DNA of 64,000 nucleotides from an uncultured Bacteroidia bacterium (GTDB lineage Bacteria > Bacteroidota > Bacteroidia > Bacteroidales > UBA932). A model generated the notes under the pieces. It had not been told where the DNA came from. It saw nothing but the letters and a program-made list of their open reading frames with translations, and searched no databases. Below, piece after piece: positions 1 through 9,543 of this stretch (positions are counted from its first letter, which is position 1; each line of letters opens with the position of its first letter). A program made the translations under genes and the position numbers. Location: NCBI GenBank assembly GCA_902780935.1, contig CACZHP010000003.1, positions 44,131 through 108,130 of the forward strand, read 5' to 3'.

Positions 1-1
1 G

Positions 2-1081
2 GCCGAAGTCACAGGCCTGAAGTCCGGACTTGATCCCGAGGCCTTCCATGTGGAAAGGGATGGGAAATGGATCAACCTCTACACCCTGACCAACAAGTCC
101 GGCATGGAAGTCAGCATCACGAATTTCGGAGGCCGAATCGTCTCCGTGATGGTGCCGGACAAGAAGGGCGAGTACAAGGATGTCGTCCTTGGCTTCGACA
201 AGATCCAGGATTATTTCCCGGAGAACAACCAGACGGATTTCGGCGCCACGATCGGCCGTTACGCCAACCGTATCAATCAGGGGAAGATCACCGTGGAAGG
301 TGTTGAGTATCAGCTGCCTCAGAATAACTACGGCCATTGTCTCCACGGAGGCCCCAACGGCTGGCAGTACAAAGTCGCTGAGGTTGTCTCAGGCTCCGGC
401 AACACCCTGAAACTGAAATTCGACTCACCCGACGGAGAGGCCAACTTCCCTGGCCATGTCACGGCCTATGTGACCTTCACCCTGACTGAGGATAACGCCA
501 TCGACATCCGTTACGAGGCCACCACAGACAAGACCACGGTCATCAACATGACCAACCATTCTTATTTCAACCTCTCTGGAGACCCTGCTGGCCACAGCGT
601 CGAGGATGATGAGCTATACATCAACGCCTCCAATTTCACTCCTGTGGATGATACCTTCATGACTACCGGCGAGATCGCTCCTGTCGAGGGAACCCCGATG
701 GATTTCCGCAAGGCTAAGCTCGTGGGCAAGGATATCAATGCCGACTACGACCAGCTCCACAACGGAAAAGGATATGACCACAACTGGGTGCTCGACACCA
801 AGGGAGATGACACAGTCCTCGCCGCCGAGCTTTATTGCCCGGAGACAGGCATCGCCCTCAAGCAGTACACTGATGAGCCCGGAGTACAGGTCTATGCGGG
901 CAACTTCCTTGACGGAACCGTCACCGGAAAGAAGGGTGTGGTTTACAACTTCCGTCACGCCATCTGCCTGGAGACCCAGAAATATCCGGACACCCCCAAC
1001 AAGCCCGACTGGCCTTCAGCTACCCTGAAACCCGGCGAGAAGTACACCAGCCATTGCGTCTTCGCCTTCTCCGTGAGGTAA
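2..1081 (+). CDS. galM: Aldose 1-epimerase (mutarotase), 5' partial
   Basis: Interconverts alpha and beta anomers of aldoses; in Bacteroidota it is commonly encoded with arabinose genes. The frame is open to the left edge, so the true start lies outside the window; a GTG at 50 is internal. Visible family motifs are NFGGRI, GRYANRI, HGGPNGW, NMTNHSYFNLSG with the catalytic His, VYAGNFLDG and LETQKYPDTPN with the catalytic Glu, so the catalytic domain is complete. It is followed after 1 nt by the SSS transporter and heads a tight five-gene arabinose operon. The missing N-terminus probably holds a signal peptide, since Bacteroidota copies are often exported, but that cannot be seen here. Confidence 0.93.
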   Translation, partial: AEVTGLKSGLDPEAFHVERDGKWINLYTLTNKSGMEVSITNFGGRIVSVMVPDKKGEYKDVVLGFDKIQDYFPENNQTDFGATIGRYANRINQGKITVEGVEYQLPQNNYGHCLHGGPNGWQYKVAEVVSGSGNTLKLKFDSPDGEANFPGHVTAYVTFTLTEDNAIDIRYEATTDKTTVINMTNHSYFNLSGDPAGHSVEDDELYINASNFTPVDDTFMTTGEIAPVEGTPMDFRKAKLVGKDINADYDQLHNGKGYDHNWVLDTKGDDTVLAAELYCPETGIALKQYTDEPGVQVYAGNFLDGTVTGKKGVVYNFRHAICLETQKYPDTPNKPDWPSATLKPGEKYTSHCVFAFSVR

Positions 1082-1082
1082 T

Positions 1083-2777
1083 ATGGATCTCAACCGCATC
1101 ACCCTCCAGTCCTGGGACTGGATAGTCATCGCTCTTTTCTTCGCGGGGATGATCTGGATCGTCTGGGATGTCTTCCGGAAGAAGAAGCTCACTTCCGGAG
1201 ACTACTTCCTGGACGGCCGCTCTGCTACTTGGATCGCCATCGGAGCGTCCATTTTCGCATCCAACATAGGTTCCGAGCACCTTATCGGCCTGGCAGGCAC
1301 TGGTGCCTCGGCCGGCATGGCCCAGGCCCACTGGGAGATCCAGGGCTGGATGATCCTTATCCTCGGCTGGGTCTTCGTTCCGTTCTACCAGCGCTCGATG
1401 GTCTATACCATGCCTGAGTTTCTGGAGAAACGCTACAACAAGGAGAGCCGCGGCATCCTGACCTACCTTTCGCTAGCGAGCTATGTCCTGACCAAGGTCT
1501 CTGTGACCGTGATGGCCGGAGGCTTGGCACTTAACGCGCTGCTGGGCATCAACTTCTGGGTCGCGGCCCTGGCGCTTGTGATCATAACTGCCATCTACAC
1601 CGTCATCGGTGGCATGGAGTCCGTCCTCAAGACCTCTGTCCTGCAGACCCCGATTCTGCTTCTGGGCTCATTGGTGATCCTATGGATCGGCCTTAAGGAA
1701 CTTGGCGGCTGGAACACCATGATGGACATCTGCGCCTCGCAGCCTGTCAATGAATACGGCGACTCGATGACGACCTTGATGCGAAGTGGCAAGGACACAG
1801 AGTTCCCCTGGTACGGAGCCCTGTTCGGCTCCGCCATTATCGGATTCTGGTACTGGTGTACCGACCAGTTCATTGTCCAGAGGGTCCTCTCCGGAAAGGA
1901 TCAGAAGGAGTCCCGCAGGGGAGCGATATTCGGAGCCTATCTTAAGCTTCTCCCCGTATTCCTGTTCCTGATTCCGGGAATGATAGCCTTCGCTCTCACT
2001 AAGACGCCTGGCTCACAGACCGGGCAGATGCTCGCCACCGCCCTCGGAGTGCAGGCTGACGGCACCTTGGCCAATCCCGACCTCGCCTTCCCGATGCTGG
2101 TCAACACTCTTCTGCCGGTTGGTCTGAAGGGAGTCGTGATCTGCGGCATCCTGGCCGCGCTGATGAGTTCGCTCGCATCTCTGTACAACTCCTCGGCGAT
2201 GCTCTACACTATCGACATCTACAAACGCCGCAATCCGGACACCCCGGAAAAGAAGCTGGTGAGGATCGGCCGTTTGGCGACCGTGATAGTGGTCGTGTTC
2301 GGAGTCTTATGGATATTAGTTATCCAGAAGATGGGCAAGAGCCTCTACAACTACATCCAGAGCGTCCAGAGCCTGGTGGCTCCTTCGATCGCCGCGGTGT
2401 TCCTTCTGGGAATATGCTGGAAGAAGACCTCCCCGAAGGCCGGAATGTGGACCCTTGTCGCCGGACTGGCGCTTGGCCTGACCCGGCTCGTCACGATGAT
2501 TGTCAATCCGGAGTCGCATAACGCTTTTACTTTCATCTTCAACGAGATGAATGTCTACGCGTTCTGCGTATGGATGTTCCTGTTCTGCGTCGCGCTGGCT
2601 CTGGTTGTGACCATGTTTACTCCCAAACCTTCCGAAGAGCAGGTCCAGGGACTCTGTTTCGGCACTGCCACTCCTGAGCAAAAGGCCGCCACAAGAGCCT
2701 CCTGGAGCACCTGGGACATCATCCACTCATGCATTATCCTGGCCGTCACCGTCGCATTCTATATCTATTTCTGGTAG
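1083..2777 (+). CDS. SSS-family sodium:sugar symporter, probably for arabinose
   Basis: A 564-residue inner-membrane protein of the sodium:solute symporter (SLC5) family, with about 13-14 hydrophobic segments along its length. The [13 protein letters not shown] stretch near residue 60 is typical of SglT-like sodium/glucose cotransporters. It starts 1 nt after galM and is followed by araD, araA and araB. Context therefore suggests uptake of L-arabinose, as in the arabinose operon of Bacteroides thetaiotaomicron, which carries an SSS transporter. Substrate is inferred from neighbours, not from visible residues. Between its stop and araD lies a 26-nt dispersed repeat. Confidence 0.9.
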   Translation: MDLNRITLQSWDWIVIALFFAGMIWIVWDVFRKKKLTSGDYFLDGRSATWIAIGASIFASNIGSEHLIGLAGTGASAGMAQAHWEIQGWMILILGWVFVPFYQRSMVYTMPEFLEKRYNKESRGILTYLSLASYVLTKVSVTVMAGGLALNALLGINFWVAALALVIITAIYTVIGGMESVLKTSVLQTPILLLGSLVILWIGLKELGGWNTMMDICASQPVNEYGDSMTTLMRSGKDTEFPWYGALFGSAIIGFWYWCTDQFIVQRVLSGKDQKESRRGAIFGAYLKLLPVFLFLIPGMIAFALTKTPGSQTGQMLATALGVQADGTLANPDLAFPMLVNTLLPVGLKGVVICGILAALMSSLASLYNSSAMLYTIDIYKRRNPDTPEKKLVRIGRLATVIVVVFGVLWILVIQKMGKSLYNYIQSVQSLVAPSIAAVFLLGICWKKTSPKAGMWTLVAGLALGLTRLVTMIVNPESHNAFTFIFNEMNVYAFCVWMFLFCVALALVVTMFTPKPSEEQVQGLCFGTATPEQKAATRASWSTWDIIHSCIILAVTVAFYIYFW

Positions 2778-2786
2778 TACCTTTCT

Positions 2787-2812
2787 GTCATTCTGAGCGA
2801 AGCAAAGAATCT
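2787..2812 (+). repeat. 26-nt dispersed repeat directly before araD
   Basis: Reads GTCATTCTGAGCGAAGC then AAAGAATCT. The same sequence with one mismatch occurs inside dnaX at 14574-14599, and its first 12 bases recur on the minus strand at 18624-18635 across the ispH stop codon. It ends on the base before the araD ATG, so it occupies the place of the ribosome-binding region in this operon. Repeats of this type are, from memory, common between genes in many environmental bacteria; their function is unknown. Confidence 0.75.
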
Positions 2813-3523
2813 ATGTTAGAAGAGCTGAAACAAAAAGTCTGGCAGGCCAATCTCGATCTTGTTAAGAGCGGCCTTGTGATATTCACCTGGGGCAACGCCT
2901 CGGCGATCGACCGGGCGACCGGGCTCGTTGTCATCAAGCCCAGCGGGGTAGGTTACGACGTGATGAAGCCGGAGGACATGGTGGTCGTGGATTTGGAAGG
3001 GAATGTCGTTGAGGGCTCGCTCAGGCCATCCTCCGACACTCCGACTCATCTTGTTCTCTATAAGGCGTTTCCGAACATCGGGGGAGTTGTCCATACTCAT
3101 TCGACTTACGCTACCGCTTGGGCCCAGGTAGGGAGGAATATTCCCAACATCGGCACGACCCATTCCGACTATTTCCACGATGATATTCCTTGCACCCGCG
3201 ACATGAAAAAGTCGGAAGTGTTCGGGGAGTACGAGAAGGAGACGGGCAATGTGATTGTAGAGCGTTTCAGGAATATGAACCCTGATGACACTCCTGCGGT
3301 CCTTGTGCGTAACCACGGACCTTTCACTTGGGGGACTGACGCGGCTAACGCGGTCCATAACGCCGTGGTGCTGGAGGAGGTCGCCAAGATGGCGTTCATT
3401 TCCTCGACTCTTCAGCTGCCGACTCTCGATGTGATCGATCATGTTCCTTCGATGAACAAGCATCTCATCGAGAAGCATTACTCCCGCAAGCACGGCCCCA
3501 ACGCTTATTACGGTCAAAAATAA
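2813..3523 (+). CDS. araD: L-ribulose-5-phosphate 4-epimerase
   Basis: Class II aldolase/epimerase of 236 residues that converts L-ribulose 5-phosphate to D-xylulose 5-phosphate, the last step of arabinose catabolism. The start [16 protein letters not shown] matches the family; an upstream in-frame start at 2729 would overlap the transporter and translate the dispersed repeat, so it was rejected. Visible motifs are TWGNAS and KPSGV for phosphate binding, the zinc-binding HTHS at about residue 93, and GPFTWG near residue 189. The catalytic Asp and Tyr regions look normal. araA follows 13 nt later. Confidence 0.95.
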   Translation: MLEELKQKVWQANLDLVKSGLVIFTWGNASAIDRATGLVVIKPSGVGYDVMKPEDMVVVDLEGNVVEGSLRPSSDTPTHLVLYKAFPNIGGVVHTHSTYATAWAQVGRNIPNIGTTHSDYFHDDIPCTRDMKKSEVFGEYEKETGNVIVERFRNMNPDDTPAVLVRNHGPFTWGTDAANAVHNAVVLEEVAKMAFISSTLQLPTLDVIDHVPSMNKHLIEKHYSRKHGPNAYYGQK

Positions 3524-3536
3524 TAACATTAATAGT

Positions 3537-5078
3537 ATGATCAAGCAATACGAAAACTTTGAAGTCTGGTTCGTCACCGGAGCGCAGCTGCTCTACGGAG
3601 GCGATGCTGTCGTCCAGGTGGACGGCCATTCAAGTGAGATGGTGGCGGGCATGAACGCCTCCGGTCTCCTTCCGGTTAAGGTTGTCTATAAAGGCACGGC
3701 CAACTCCTCTGCCGAGGTTCTGGACGTGATGAGCCGGGCGGAAGCCGATCCCAAGTGTGTCGGAGTCATCACCTGGATGCACACCTTCTCTCCCGCCAAG
3801 ATGTGGATAAGGGGCCTCCAGGCTCTCCGCAAGCCGCTTTTGCACCTCCATACCCAATATAACGAGGAGATTCCTTGGGAAACCATGGACATGGACTTCA
3901 TGAACCTGAATCAAAGTGCTCATGGTGACAGGGAATATGCCCACATCCTCGCCCGGATGCGCAAGAACCACAAGACCGTGGTCGGCTACTGGAAAGATCC
4001 CAAGACCCTCGGTCATATCGCCGTCTGGGAGCGCGTCGCCGCCGCCTGGGCCGACTCTAAGGACATGAGGATTCTCCGTTTCGGCGACCAGATGAATAAT
4101 GTCGCCGTGACCGACGGAGACAAGGTCGAGGCTGAGATGAGACTTGGCTATCATGTTGATTATGTGCCTTTCAGCGAGCTGATGACATATTTCGACAAGG
4201 TCGCTGACGCCGATGTGGATGCCCTGGTCGGGGAATATTTCAGATTATATGACCATGAGGCCTCTCTGGAGGAGAAAGGCACTCTCCCTTATTGCAAGAT
4301 ATGGCGTTCCGCCAAGGCCGAGCTGACACTCAGGGCTATCCTTAAAGCTAAGGACGCTAAGGGTTTCACGACCAATTTCGATGACCTTGGGGACGTCAAT
4401 GTCGAGGAGACCGGCCGTGGCTTCGACCAGATTCCCGGCCTTGCTTCCCAGAGACTTATGGAGGAGGGATATGGTTTTGGAGCTGAGGGTGACTGGAAGT
4501 CCGCCGCCCTTTACAGGACTGTCTGGTTCATGACCAGGGGCCTCTCCGAAGGCTGCTCCTTCCTTGAGGATTACACCCTGAATTTCGCTGGGGAGCGCTC
4601 GTCCATCCTCCAGGCCCATATGCTGGAAGTCTGCCCTCTGATCGCGGCCCAAAAGCCCAAACTTGAGGTGCATGAGCTCGGTATCGGAATCCGCAAGACC
4701 CCGACCGCCCGTCTCGTGTTCACAAGCAAGACCGGTTACGGCGTGACAGCTACGGTGGTCGATATGGGCGGACGTTTCCGTCTGGTTGTCAACGAGGTGG
4801 ATTGCATTGAGCCTAAGCCGCTTCCGAAACTTCCTGTGGCTTCCGCCCTGTGGATCCCGAGGCCCAGCTTCGAGGTCGGGGCCGCCGCATGGATGATGGC
4901 CGGAGGCACGCACCACTCCTGCTTCTCCTACGACCTCACCCCCGAGTATTGGGAGGACTACGCCGAGATCGCCGACATAGAGATGGTGCGCATCGACGGC
5001 AATACTACTCTCGACGGGATCAAGAGAGATTTGAAAATCAATGAGATATATTACCTTCTCGGAAAGGCTTTGAAGTAA
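3537..5078 (+). CDS. araA: L-arabinose isomerase
   Basis: Cytoplasmic enzyme that isomerises L-arabinose to L-ribulose using Mn2+. The 513-residue length fits the family (about 500). The N-terminus carries the typical EVWFVTGAQLLYG, followed by MHTFSPAKMW and a central EDYTLNF that holds one of the metal-binding glutamates; the C-terminal GGTHHSC contributes metal-binding histidine. It lies between araD and araB, ending 1 nt before araB, which supports co-translation in one operon. No anomalies were seen. Confidence 0.97.
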   Translation: MIKQYENFEVWFVTGAQLLYGGDAVVQVDGHSSEMVAGMNASGLLPVKVVYKGTANSSAEVLDVMSRAEADPKCVGVITWMHTFSPAKMWIRGLQALRKPLLHLHTQYNEEIPWETMDMDFMNLNQSAHGDREYAHILARMRKNHKTVVGYWKDPKTLGHIAVWERVAAAWADSKDMRILRFGDQMNNVAVTDGDKVEAEMRLGYHVDYVPFSELMTYFDKVADADVDALVGEYFRLYDHEASLEEKGTLPYCKIWRSAKAELTLRAILKAKDAKGFTTNFDDLGDVNVEETGRGFDQIPGLASQRLMEEGYGFGAEGDWKSAALYRTVWFMTRGLSEGCSFLEDYTLNFAGERSSILQAHMLEVCPLIAAQKPKLEVHELGIGIRKTPTARLVFTSKTGYGVTATVVDMGGRFRLVVNEVDCIEPKPLPKLPVASALWIPRPSFEVGAAAWMMAGGTHHSCFSYDLTPEYWEDYAEIADIEMVRIDGNTTLDGIKRDLKINEIYYLLGKALK

Positions 5079-5079
5079 T

Positions 5080-6723
5080 ATGGCAAGATACGTCATCGGA
5101 CTGGACTACGGCACCGATTCCGCCAGGGCGGTCGTGGTCAACGCCGGGACGGGGGAGATCCTCGCATCCAGCGTCAAGAACTATCCCCGTTGGTCAAGGG
5201 GACTTTACTGCGATCCGCAAGCCAACCAGTGGCGCCAGCATCCCAAGGATTATCTTGAGGTCCTGGAATACACGGTCAAGGACGCGTTGTCAAAATGCGC
5301 TCCGGAAGTGGCTCCCAATGTTGTCGGAATAGCCTTTGACACAACGGGTTCCACTCCGGCCTTCGCTGACGAGACCGGTACCCCGCTCGCCATGAGCGAG
5401 GAATATGCCGCCGATCCGGACGCTATGTTCGTCCTCTGGAAAGATCACACCGCGATAAAGGAATCGGAGGAGATCAACGCCGCCTGCAAGGCTTCCGATG
5501 TGGATTATTCCATGTACGAGGGTGGTATCTACAGTTCCGAGTGGTTCTGGGCCAAGGCTTTGCATATTCTTAGAAACTCTCCGGAGATCGCCACGAAGGC
5601 CAGTACCATCGTGGAGTGTTGCGAGTGGCTTCCGGCCGTCCTGACCGGAGTCACCAACCACCGGGACATTGTCCGCAGCCGCTGCGCCCAGGGCCATAAG
5701 TCCATGTGGAGCGCCAAGTGGGGTGGACTTCCGCCCGAGGAGTTTCTCGCCGGGATCGATCCGCTTCTTTCCGGCTGGAGAGTGCGGCTGTTTGAAGACA
5801 CTCAGACCGCTGACAAGCCGGTCGGTTATCTCTGTCCCGAGTGGGCGGCGAGGCTGGGGCTCAGTGTCAGCGTAGTGGTCGCTGGCGGAGCCTTCGACTG
5901 CCACATGGGCGCTGTCGGAGCCGGTGTCAAGCCCGGATCCCTTGTCAGGGTAATCGGAACCTCGACCTGTGATGTGATGGTCGCTCCCTACGAGGAGATC
6001 GGGGACAAATGTATCCGGGGAATATGCGGCCAGGTGGATGGTTCGGTTATTCCCGGCATGATCGGCCTTGAGGCCGGACAGTCCAGTTTCGGGGATGTCT
6101 ATGCCATGTTCAGAAAGGTCCTGGAGTGGCCTCTTCGCGCTGTGTCCGGTCTTGAGGGTGACGCTTTGGTCGAGGCTTGCGAGAATATCATCCCTTCGTT
6201 AACCGCTGAGGCGGAGAAGGTTCCGGTCTCAGAAAGCGCTATGCTGGCCACAGACTGGGTCAACGGCCGGCGCACTCCGGACGCCAATCCCCTTGTCAAA
6301 GGAGCGATTACGGGCTTCACTCTCGGCACTACAGCTCCTATGATATTCCGAGCTCTTGTCGAGGCGACTGCTTTCGGAACGAAGGCCATCCACGATCGTT
6401 TTGTTGAGGAAGGCGTTCAGATAGAGGAGGTTATCGGCATAGGAGGAATCGCCCTCAAGTCTCCTTTCGTGATGCAGGTGATGGCCGACGTGCTTGGCAA
6501 GCCGATCAAGGTCTGCAAGACCATGCAGGCCTGCGCCCTTGGTGCCGCCATGTTTGCCGCCACCGCAGCTGGGGTCTATGAAAAGGTTGAGGACGCCTCC
6601 GCTGCCATGAGCTCCGGCTTCTCGAAGGAATATATTCCAGATCCCGCCCGAGGAGCCGTTTACGCGGAGCTTTACAAGAAGTACCTCGCCCTCGGATCCT
6701 TCACAGAATCAGAACTTTGCTGA
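5080..6723 (+). CDS. araB: Ribulokinase (FGGY family)
   Basis: Phosphorylates L-ribulose to L-ribulose 5-phosphate, linking araA and araD. The 547-residue protein shows FGGY hallmarks: N-terminal GLDYGTDSARAVVVN for phosphate binding, AFDTTGSTP, GGAFDCHMGAVG with the catalytic Asp region, GTSTCDVM, and the C-terminal GIGGIALKSPFVMQVMADV ATP-binding segment. It starts 1 nt after araA and is the last gene of the operon. Its stop lies 1 nt from the stop of the convergent GH109 gene, with no hairpin between them, so transcripts probably run into each other. Confidence 0.95.
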   Translation: MARYVIGLDYGTDSARAVVVNAGTGEILASSVKNYPRWSRGLYCDPQANQWRQHPKDYLEVLEYTVKDALSKCAPEVAPNVVGIAFDTTGSTPAFADETGTPLAMSEEYAADPDAMFVLWKDHTAIKESEEINAACKASDVDYSMYEGGIYSSEWFWAKALHILRNSPEIATKASTIVECCEWLPAVLTGVTNHRDIVRSRCAQGHKSMWSAKWGGLPPEEFLAGIDPLLSGWRVRLFEDTQTADKPVGYLCPEWAARLGLSVSVVVAGGAFDCHMGAVGAGVKPGSLVRVIGTSTCDVMVAPYEEIGDKCIRGICGQVDGSVIPGMIGLEAGQSSFGDVYAMFRKVLEWPLRAVSGLEGDALVEACENIIPSLTAEAEKVPVSESAMLATDWVNGRRTPDANPLVKGAITGFTLGTTAPMIFRALVEATAFGTKAIHDRFVEEGVQIEEVIGIGGIALKSPFVMQVMADVLGKPIKVCKTMQACALGAAMFAATAAGVYEKVEDASAAMSSGFSKEYIPDPARGAVYAELYKKYLALGSFTESELC

Positions 6724-6724
6724 G

Positions 6725-8107
6725 TTATTTCGCTAGTGCGTAGGAGAAGCCTTTGAGCTGGTTCCAGGCGCCGCGGGTGAAGTCGGGAACCTCGACGGGC
6801 ATGCTGCCATGCTCAATCGAGATGGCTCCCAGTTCAGCCAGGCAGCACCACTCGGCCATGTCATAGACATCCATGTCAAGAGGCAGTCCGTTGCGTAGGC
6901 AATAGATCAGACGGTAGTCCATGATGAAGTCCATTCCGCCATGGCCGCCGACCTTCTTGGCGAGCTCCTCGAGCTCCGGGGTCAGGATCGGGCTGCGATA
7001 TTTCTGCTGGAGCTGAGCCATTTCCTCCGCATTCAGGAGTTTCTCGCTGAGATCTTCAGAAGCGGGATTCTCCTGCAACTGGTCAGCCCTCAGTACGATT
7101 CTTTCCACGGGATATTTCTCCGCGAAGCCATGTGATCCGACAATCTGGTACATCCTGTCGTAGGGCCTCGGGGTCAGGACATCGTGCTCGATCAGGATGG
7201 TCTTGCCGTTCTCGGTGCGGATCATTGTGCTGGTCTCGTCGCCGTTCTGGAAGTCATCCCCATTCTGGCCTGTCATCCGTTTGACAGCCCTGGGACCGTT
7301 GGACGGCTTTGTATCCATTGCCACCAGGGTCTTGAACCGGTCGCCCCTGTGGATGCCAAGAACTTGGGCGATAGGACCAAGCCCATGGGTGGGATAAACA
7401 TCACCTTTGTGTTTCTGGTTGAAATCGAGTCTCCAGTTGTTCCAGTAGCCGCCCCAGTAGGGATCAAGGTAGTGGAGATAGGAACCCTCGACATGGAGAA
7501 TATCACCGAACACCCCGGCCTGGGCCATCGTCAGGCAAGACATCTCGAAGAAGTCGTAGCAGCAGTTCTCGAGCATCATGCAGTGCTTGCGGGTCTTCTC
7601 GGACATGTTGATAAGGGCCCAGATTTCCTCCAGGGAGGTGGCCATCGGAACCTCGCAGGCGACGTTCTTGCCATGCTCCATAGCATAGAGCGCTATAGGA
7701 GTATGGTGTACCCAGTCGGTGCAGATATAGACGAGGTCGATGTCGTCCCTCTCGCAAAGTTGTTTATAGACCTCGGTGTCTCCGGAATATCCGGCTGCTC
7801 TCGGGAAACCTCTGTTTTCCAGCGCCTTCTGGACTTTTTCCACGTTGTCAGGTACGACGTCGCAGAGGGCTACGATCTTGACTCCGGGAATATAAGTGTA
7901 TCGATCTACGGCGTAGGGCCCCCTGGCTCCTAGCCCGACGAAACCTATCCGGACAGTGTCCATGGCCGGGACTGTCAGTCCGATAACATTCTCCTGTCCG
8001 GCAGGTCTTGCCGGGACTTTGACCTTGATTGGGCCGGCGCTCTTGTCTGAAGCGCAAGAGGCCGCCAGCAAAAGCGTGGCGGCCACTATAAGATTCCTGA
8101 TTCTCAT
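6725..8107 (-). CDS. GH109-like Gfo/Idh/MocA lipoprotein (copy 1)
   Basis: A 460-residue NAD-dependent protein closely resembling Bacteroides GH109 alpha-N-acetylgalactosaminidases. The signal peptide ends in a lipobox (LLLAASC, Cys18), so it is probably a lipoprotein. A Rossmann fold begins with RIGFVGLGARG near residue 52; further family blocks are CERDDIDLVYICTDW, YAMEHGKNVACEVP, THGLGP and GGHGGMDFIMDYRLIYC. It lies 6 nt after a paralogue (8114-9502) that looks about three-quarters identical by eye. Together with the fucosidase upstream this suggests trimming of GalNAc- and fucose-bearing host or microbial glycans. Specificity is inferred; some members of the family act on other glycosides. 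Confidence 0.88.
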   Translation of the reverse strand: MRIRNLIVAATLLLAASCASDKSAGPIKVKVPARPAGQENVIGLTVPAMDTVRIGFVGLGARGPYAVDRYTYIPGVKIVALCDVVPDNVEKVQKALENRGFPRAAGYSGDTEVYKQLCERDDIDLVYICTDWVHHTPIALYAMEHGKNVACEVPMATSLEEIWALINMSEKTRKHCMMLENCCYDFFEMSCLTMAQAGVFGDILHVEGSYLHYLDPYWGGYWNNWRLDFNQKHKGDVYPTHGLGPIAQVLGIHRGDRFKTLVAMDTKPSNGPRAVKRMTGQNGDDFQNGDETSTMIRTENGKTILIEHDVLTPRPYDRMYQIVGSHGFAEKYPVERIVLRADQLQENPASEDLSEKLLNAEEMAQLQQKYRSPILTPELEELAKKVGGHGGMDFIMDYRLIYCLRNGLPLDMDVYDMAEWCCLAELGAISIEHGSMPVEVPDFTRGAWNQLKGFSYALAK

Positions 8108-8113
8108 GTCAGA

Positions 8114-9502
8114 TTATTTTGCGAAAGCGTAGGAGAAGCCTTTGACCTGGTTCCATGCGCCGCGGGTGAAGTCGGGCACCTCGACAGGCATGTTGCCGTT
8201 CCTGATCGAGATCTCGCCAAGTTCCGCAAGGCAGCACCACTCGGCCATGTCATAGACATCCATGTCGAGAGGAAGTCCGTTGTGGAGGCAGTAGATCAAC
8301 CTGTAGTCCATGATGAAGTCCATTCCGCCGTGGCCACCAACCTCCTTGGCAAGAGCCTCAAGCTCGGGGGTGAGGATCGGGTTGCGATATTTCTCCTGAT
8401 ATTCCTTTATCTCTTCAGCGGACAGGCGCTTCTCGGTGTTGAAGTCCTCGATGCTGGGAGTCTCCTTGCCCTGGTCGCCGCGGAGGACGATCTGCTGGAT
8501 CGGATATTTCCCGGCATAGCCCTCGGTTCCGACGAGCTGGTACATGCGGCTGTAGGGCCTGGGGGTCATCACGTCGTGCTCGATCAGGATGGTCTTGCCG
8601 TTCTCGGTGAGGATCATCGTGCTGGTCTCATCGCCGTTCTGGAAGTCCTCGCTCTTGCGGCCGTGGCGCTTCTCGACGTTGCGGGGGCCGTTGACAGCCT
8701 TGGTCTCCATCGCGACGAGAGTCTTGAAGCGGTCACCTCTGTGGATGTTGAGAACCTGGGCCACAGGGCCGAGGCCATGGGTGGCGTAGAGGTCGCCCTT
8801 GTGCTTCTCGTTGAAGTCGAGTCTCCAGTTGTTCCAGTACTCATCCCAGAAAGGATCGAGGTTGTGGAGGTAGGAGCCTTCGACGTGGAGGATATCACCG
8901 AAGACACCGGCCTGAGCCATGGAGAGGCAGGACAACTCGAAGAAGTCGTAGCAGCAGTTCTCGAGCATCATGCAGTGCTTGCGGGTTCTCTCGGCGGTGT
9001 TGATCACATCCCAGATGTCTTTGAGGGAAGCGGCCATAGGGACCTCGCAGGCGACATGTTTGCCGTGCTCCATCGCATAGAGGGCCACGGGGACATGGTG
9101 GGCCCAGTCAGTGCAGATATAGACCAGGTCGATGTCGTCCCTCTCGCAGAGCTGCTTGTACGCCTCGGTGCTTCCGGAATATTCGGCGGCTCTGGGCAAG
9201 CCTCTGGATTCCAATGTCTTCTGTGACCTCTCGACATTCTCGGGAAGGACATCGCAGAGGGCTACGATCTGTACTCCGGGAATATAGGTGAAGCGGGGAA
9301 CCGCTCCGGAGCCTCTCATTCCGAGACCGACGAAACCGACCCTGACGGTCTCGATCGGGGGAACGGTCAGGCCGATGACGTTCTCCTGCCCGGCGGGACG
9401 GGCGGGAACATCGACCTTGATGGAGCCGACAGTGGCCTTCTTGGATGTGCAGGCGGCCGCCAAGATGAGCAGCGAAGCCGCAAGGAATGTCTTTAATTTC
9501 AT
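8114..9502 (-). CDS. GH109-like Gfo/Idh/MocA lipoprotein (copy 2)
   Basis: A 462-residue paralogue of the following gene, with the same lipobox position (LILAAAC, Cys18), the same Rossmann start (VRVGFVGLGMRG) and the same THGLGP and GGHGGMDFIMDYRL blocks. This copy matches my memory of the Bacteroides GH109 consensus slightly better (for example GLGMRG, SRMYQLVGTEG). Retention of all family motifs in both copies argues that both are active. It starts 41 nt after the fucosidase stop. The reaction of characterised family members is hydrolysis of alpha-linked GalNAc by an NAD+-dependent elimination mechanism; that this copy does the same is inference. Confidence 0.88.
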   Translation of the reverse strand: MKLKTFLAASLLILAAACTSKKATVGSIKVDVPARPAGQENVIGLTVPPIETVRVGFVGLGMRGSGAVPRFTYIPGVQIVALCDVLPENVERSQKTLESRGLPRAAEYSGSTEAYKQLCERDDIDLVYICTDWAHHVPVALYAMEHGKHVACEVPMAASLKDIWDVINTAERTRKHCMMLENCCYDFFELSCLSMAQAGVFGDILHVEGSYLHNLDPFWDEYWNNWRLDFNEKHKGDLYATHGLGPVAQVLNIHRGDRFKTLVAMETKAVNGPRNVEKRHGRKSEDFQNGDETSTMILTENGKTILIEHDVMTPRPYSRMYQLVGTEGYAGKYPIQQIVLRGDQGKETPSIEDFNTEKRLSAEEIKEYQEKYRNPILTPELEALAKEVGGHGGMDFIMDYRLIYCLHNGLPLDMDVYDMAEWCCLAELGEISIRNGNMPVEVPDFTRGAWNQVKGFSYAFAK

Positions 9503-9543
9503 ATTGTTTTGTGTTTATAGATTCTACACTTCAAAATTAGCGA

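Noticed and set aside
2729-2812. Upstream start for araD
   Set aside because: It would translate the dispersed repeat (CHSERSKES) and overlap the transporter; the family N-terminus begins at 2813.
8282-9226. 314-codon plus-strand frame across a GH109 gene
   Set aside because: Shadow of a strongly supported gene; a similar shadow occurs over the paralogue.
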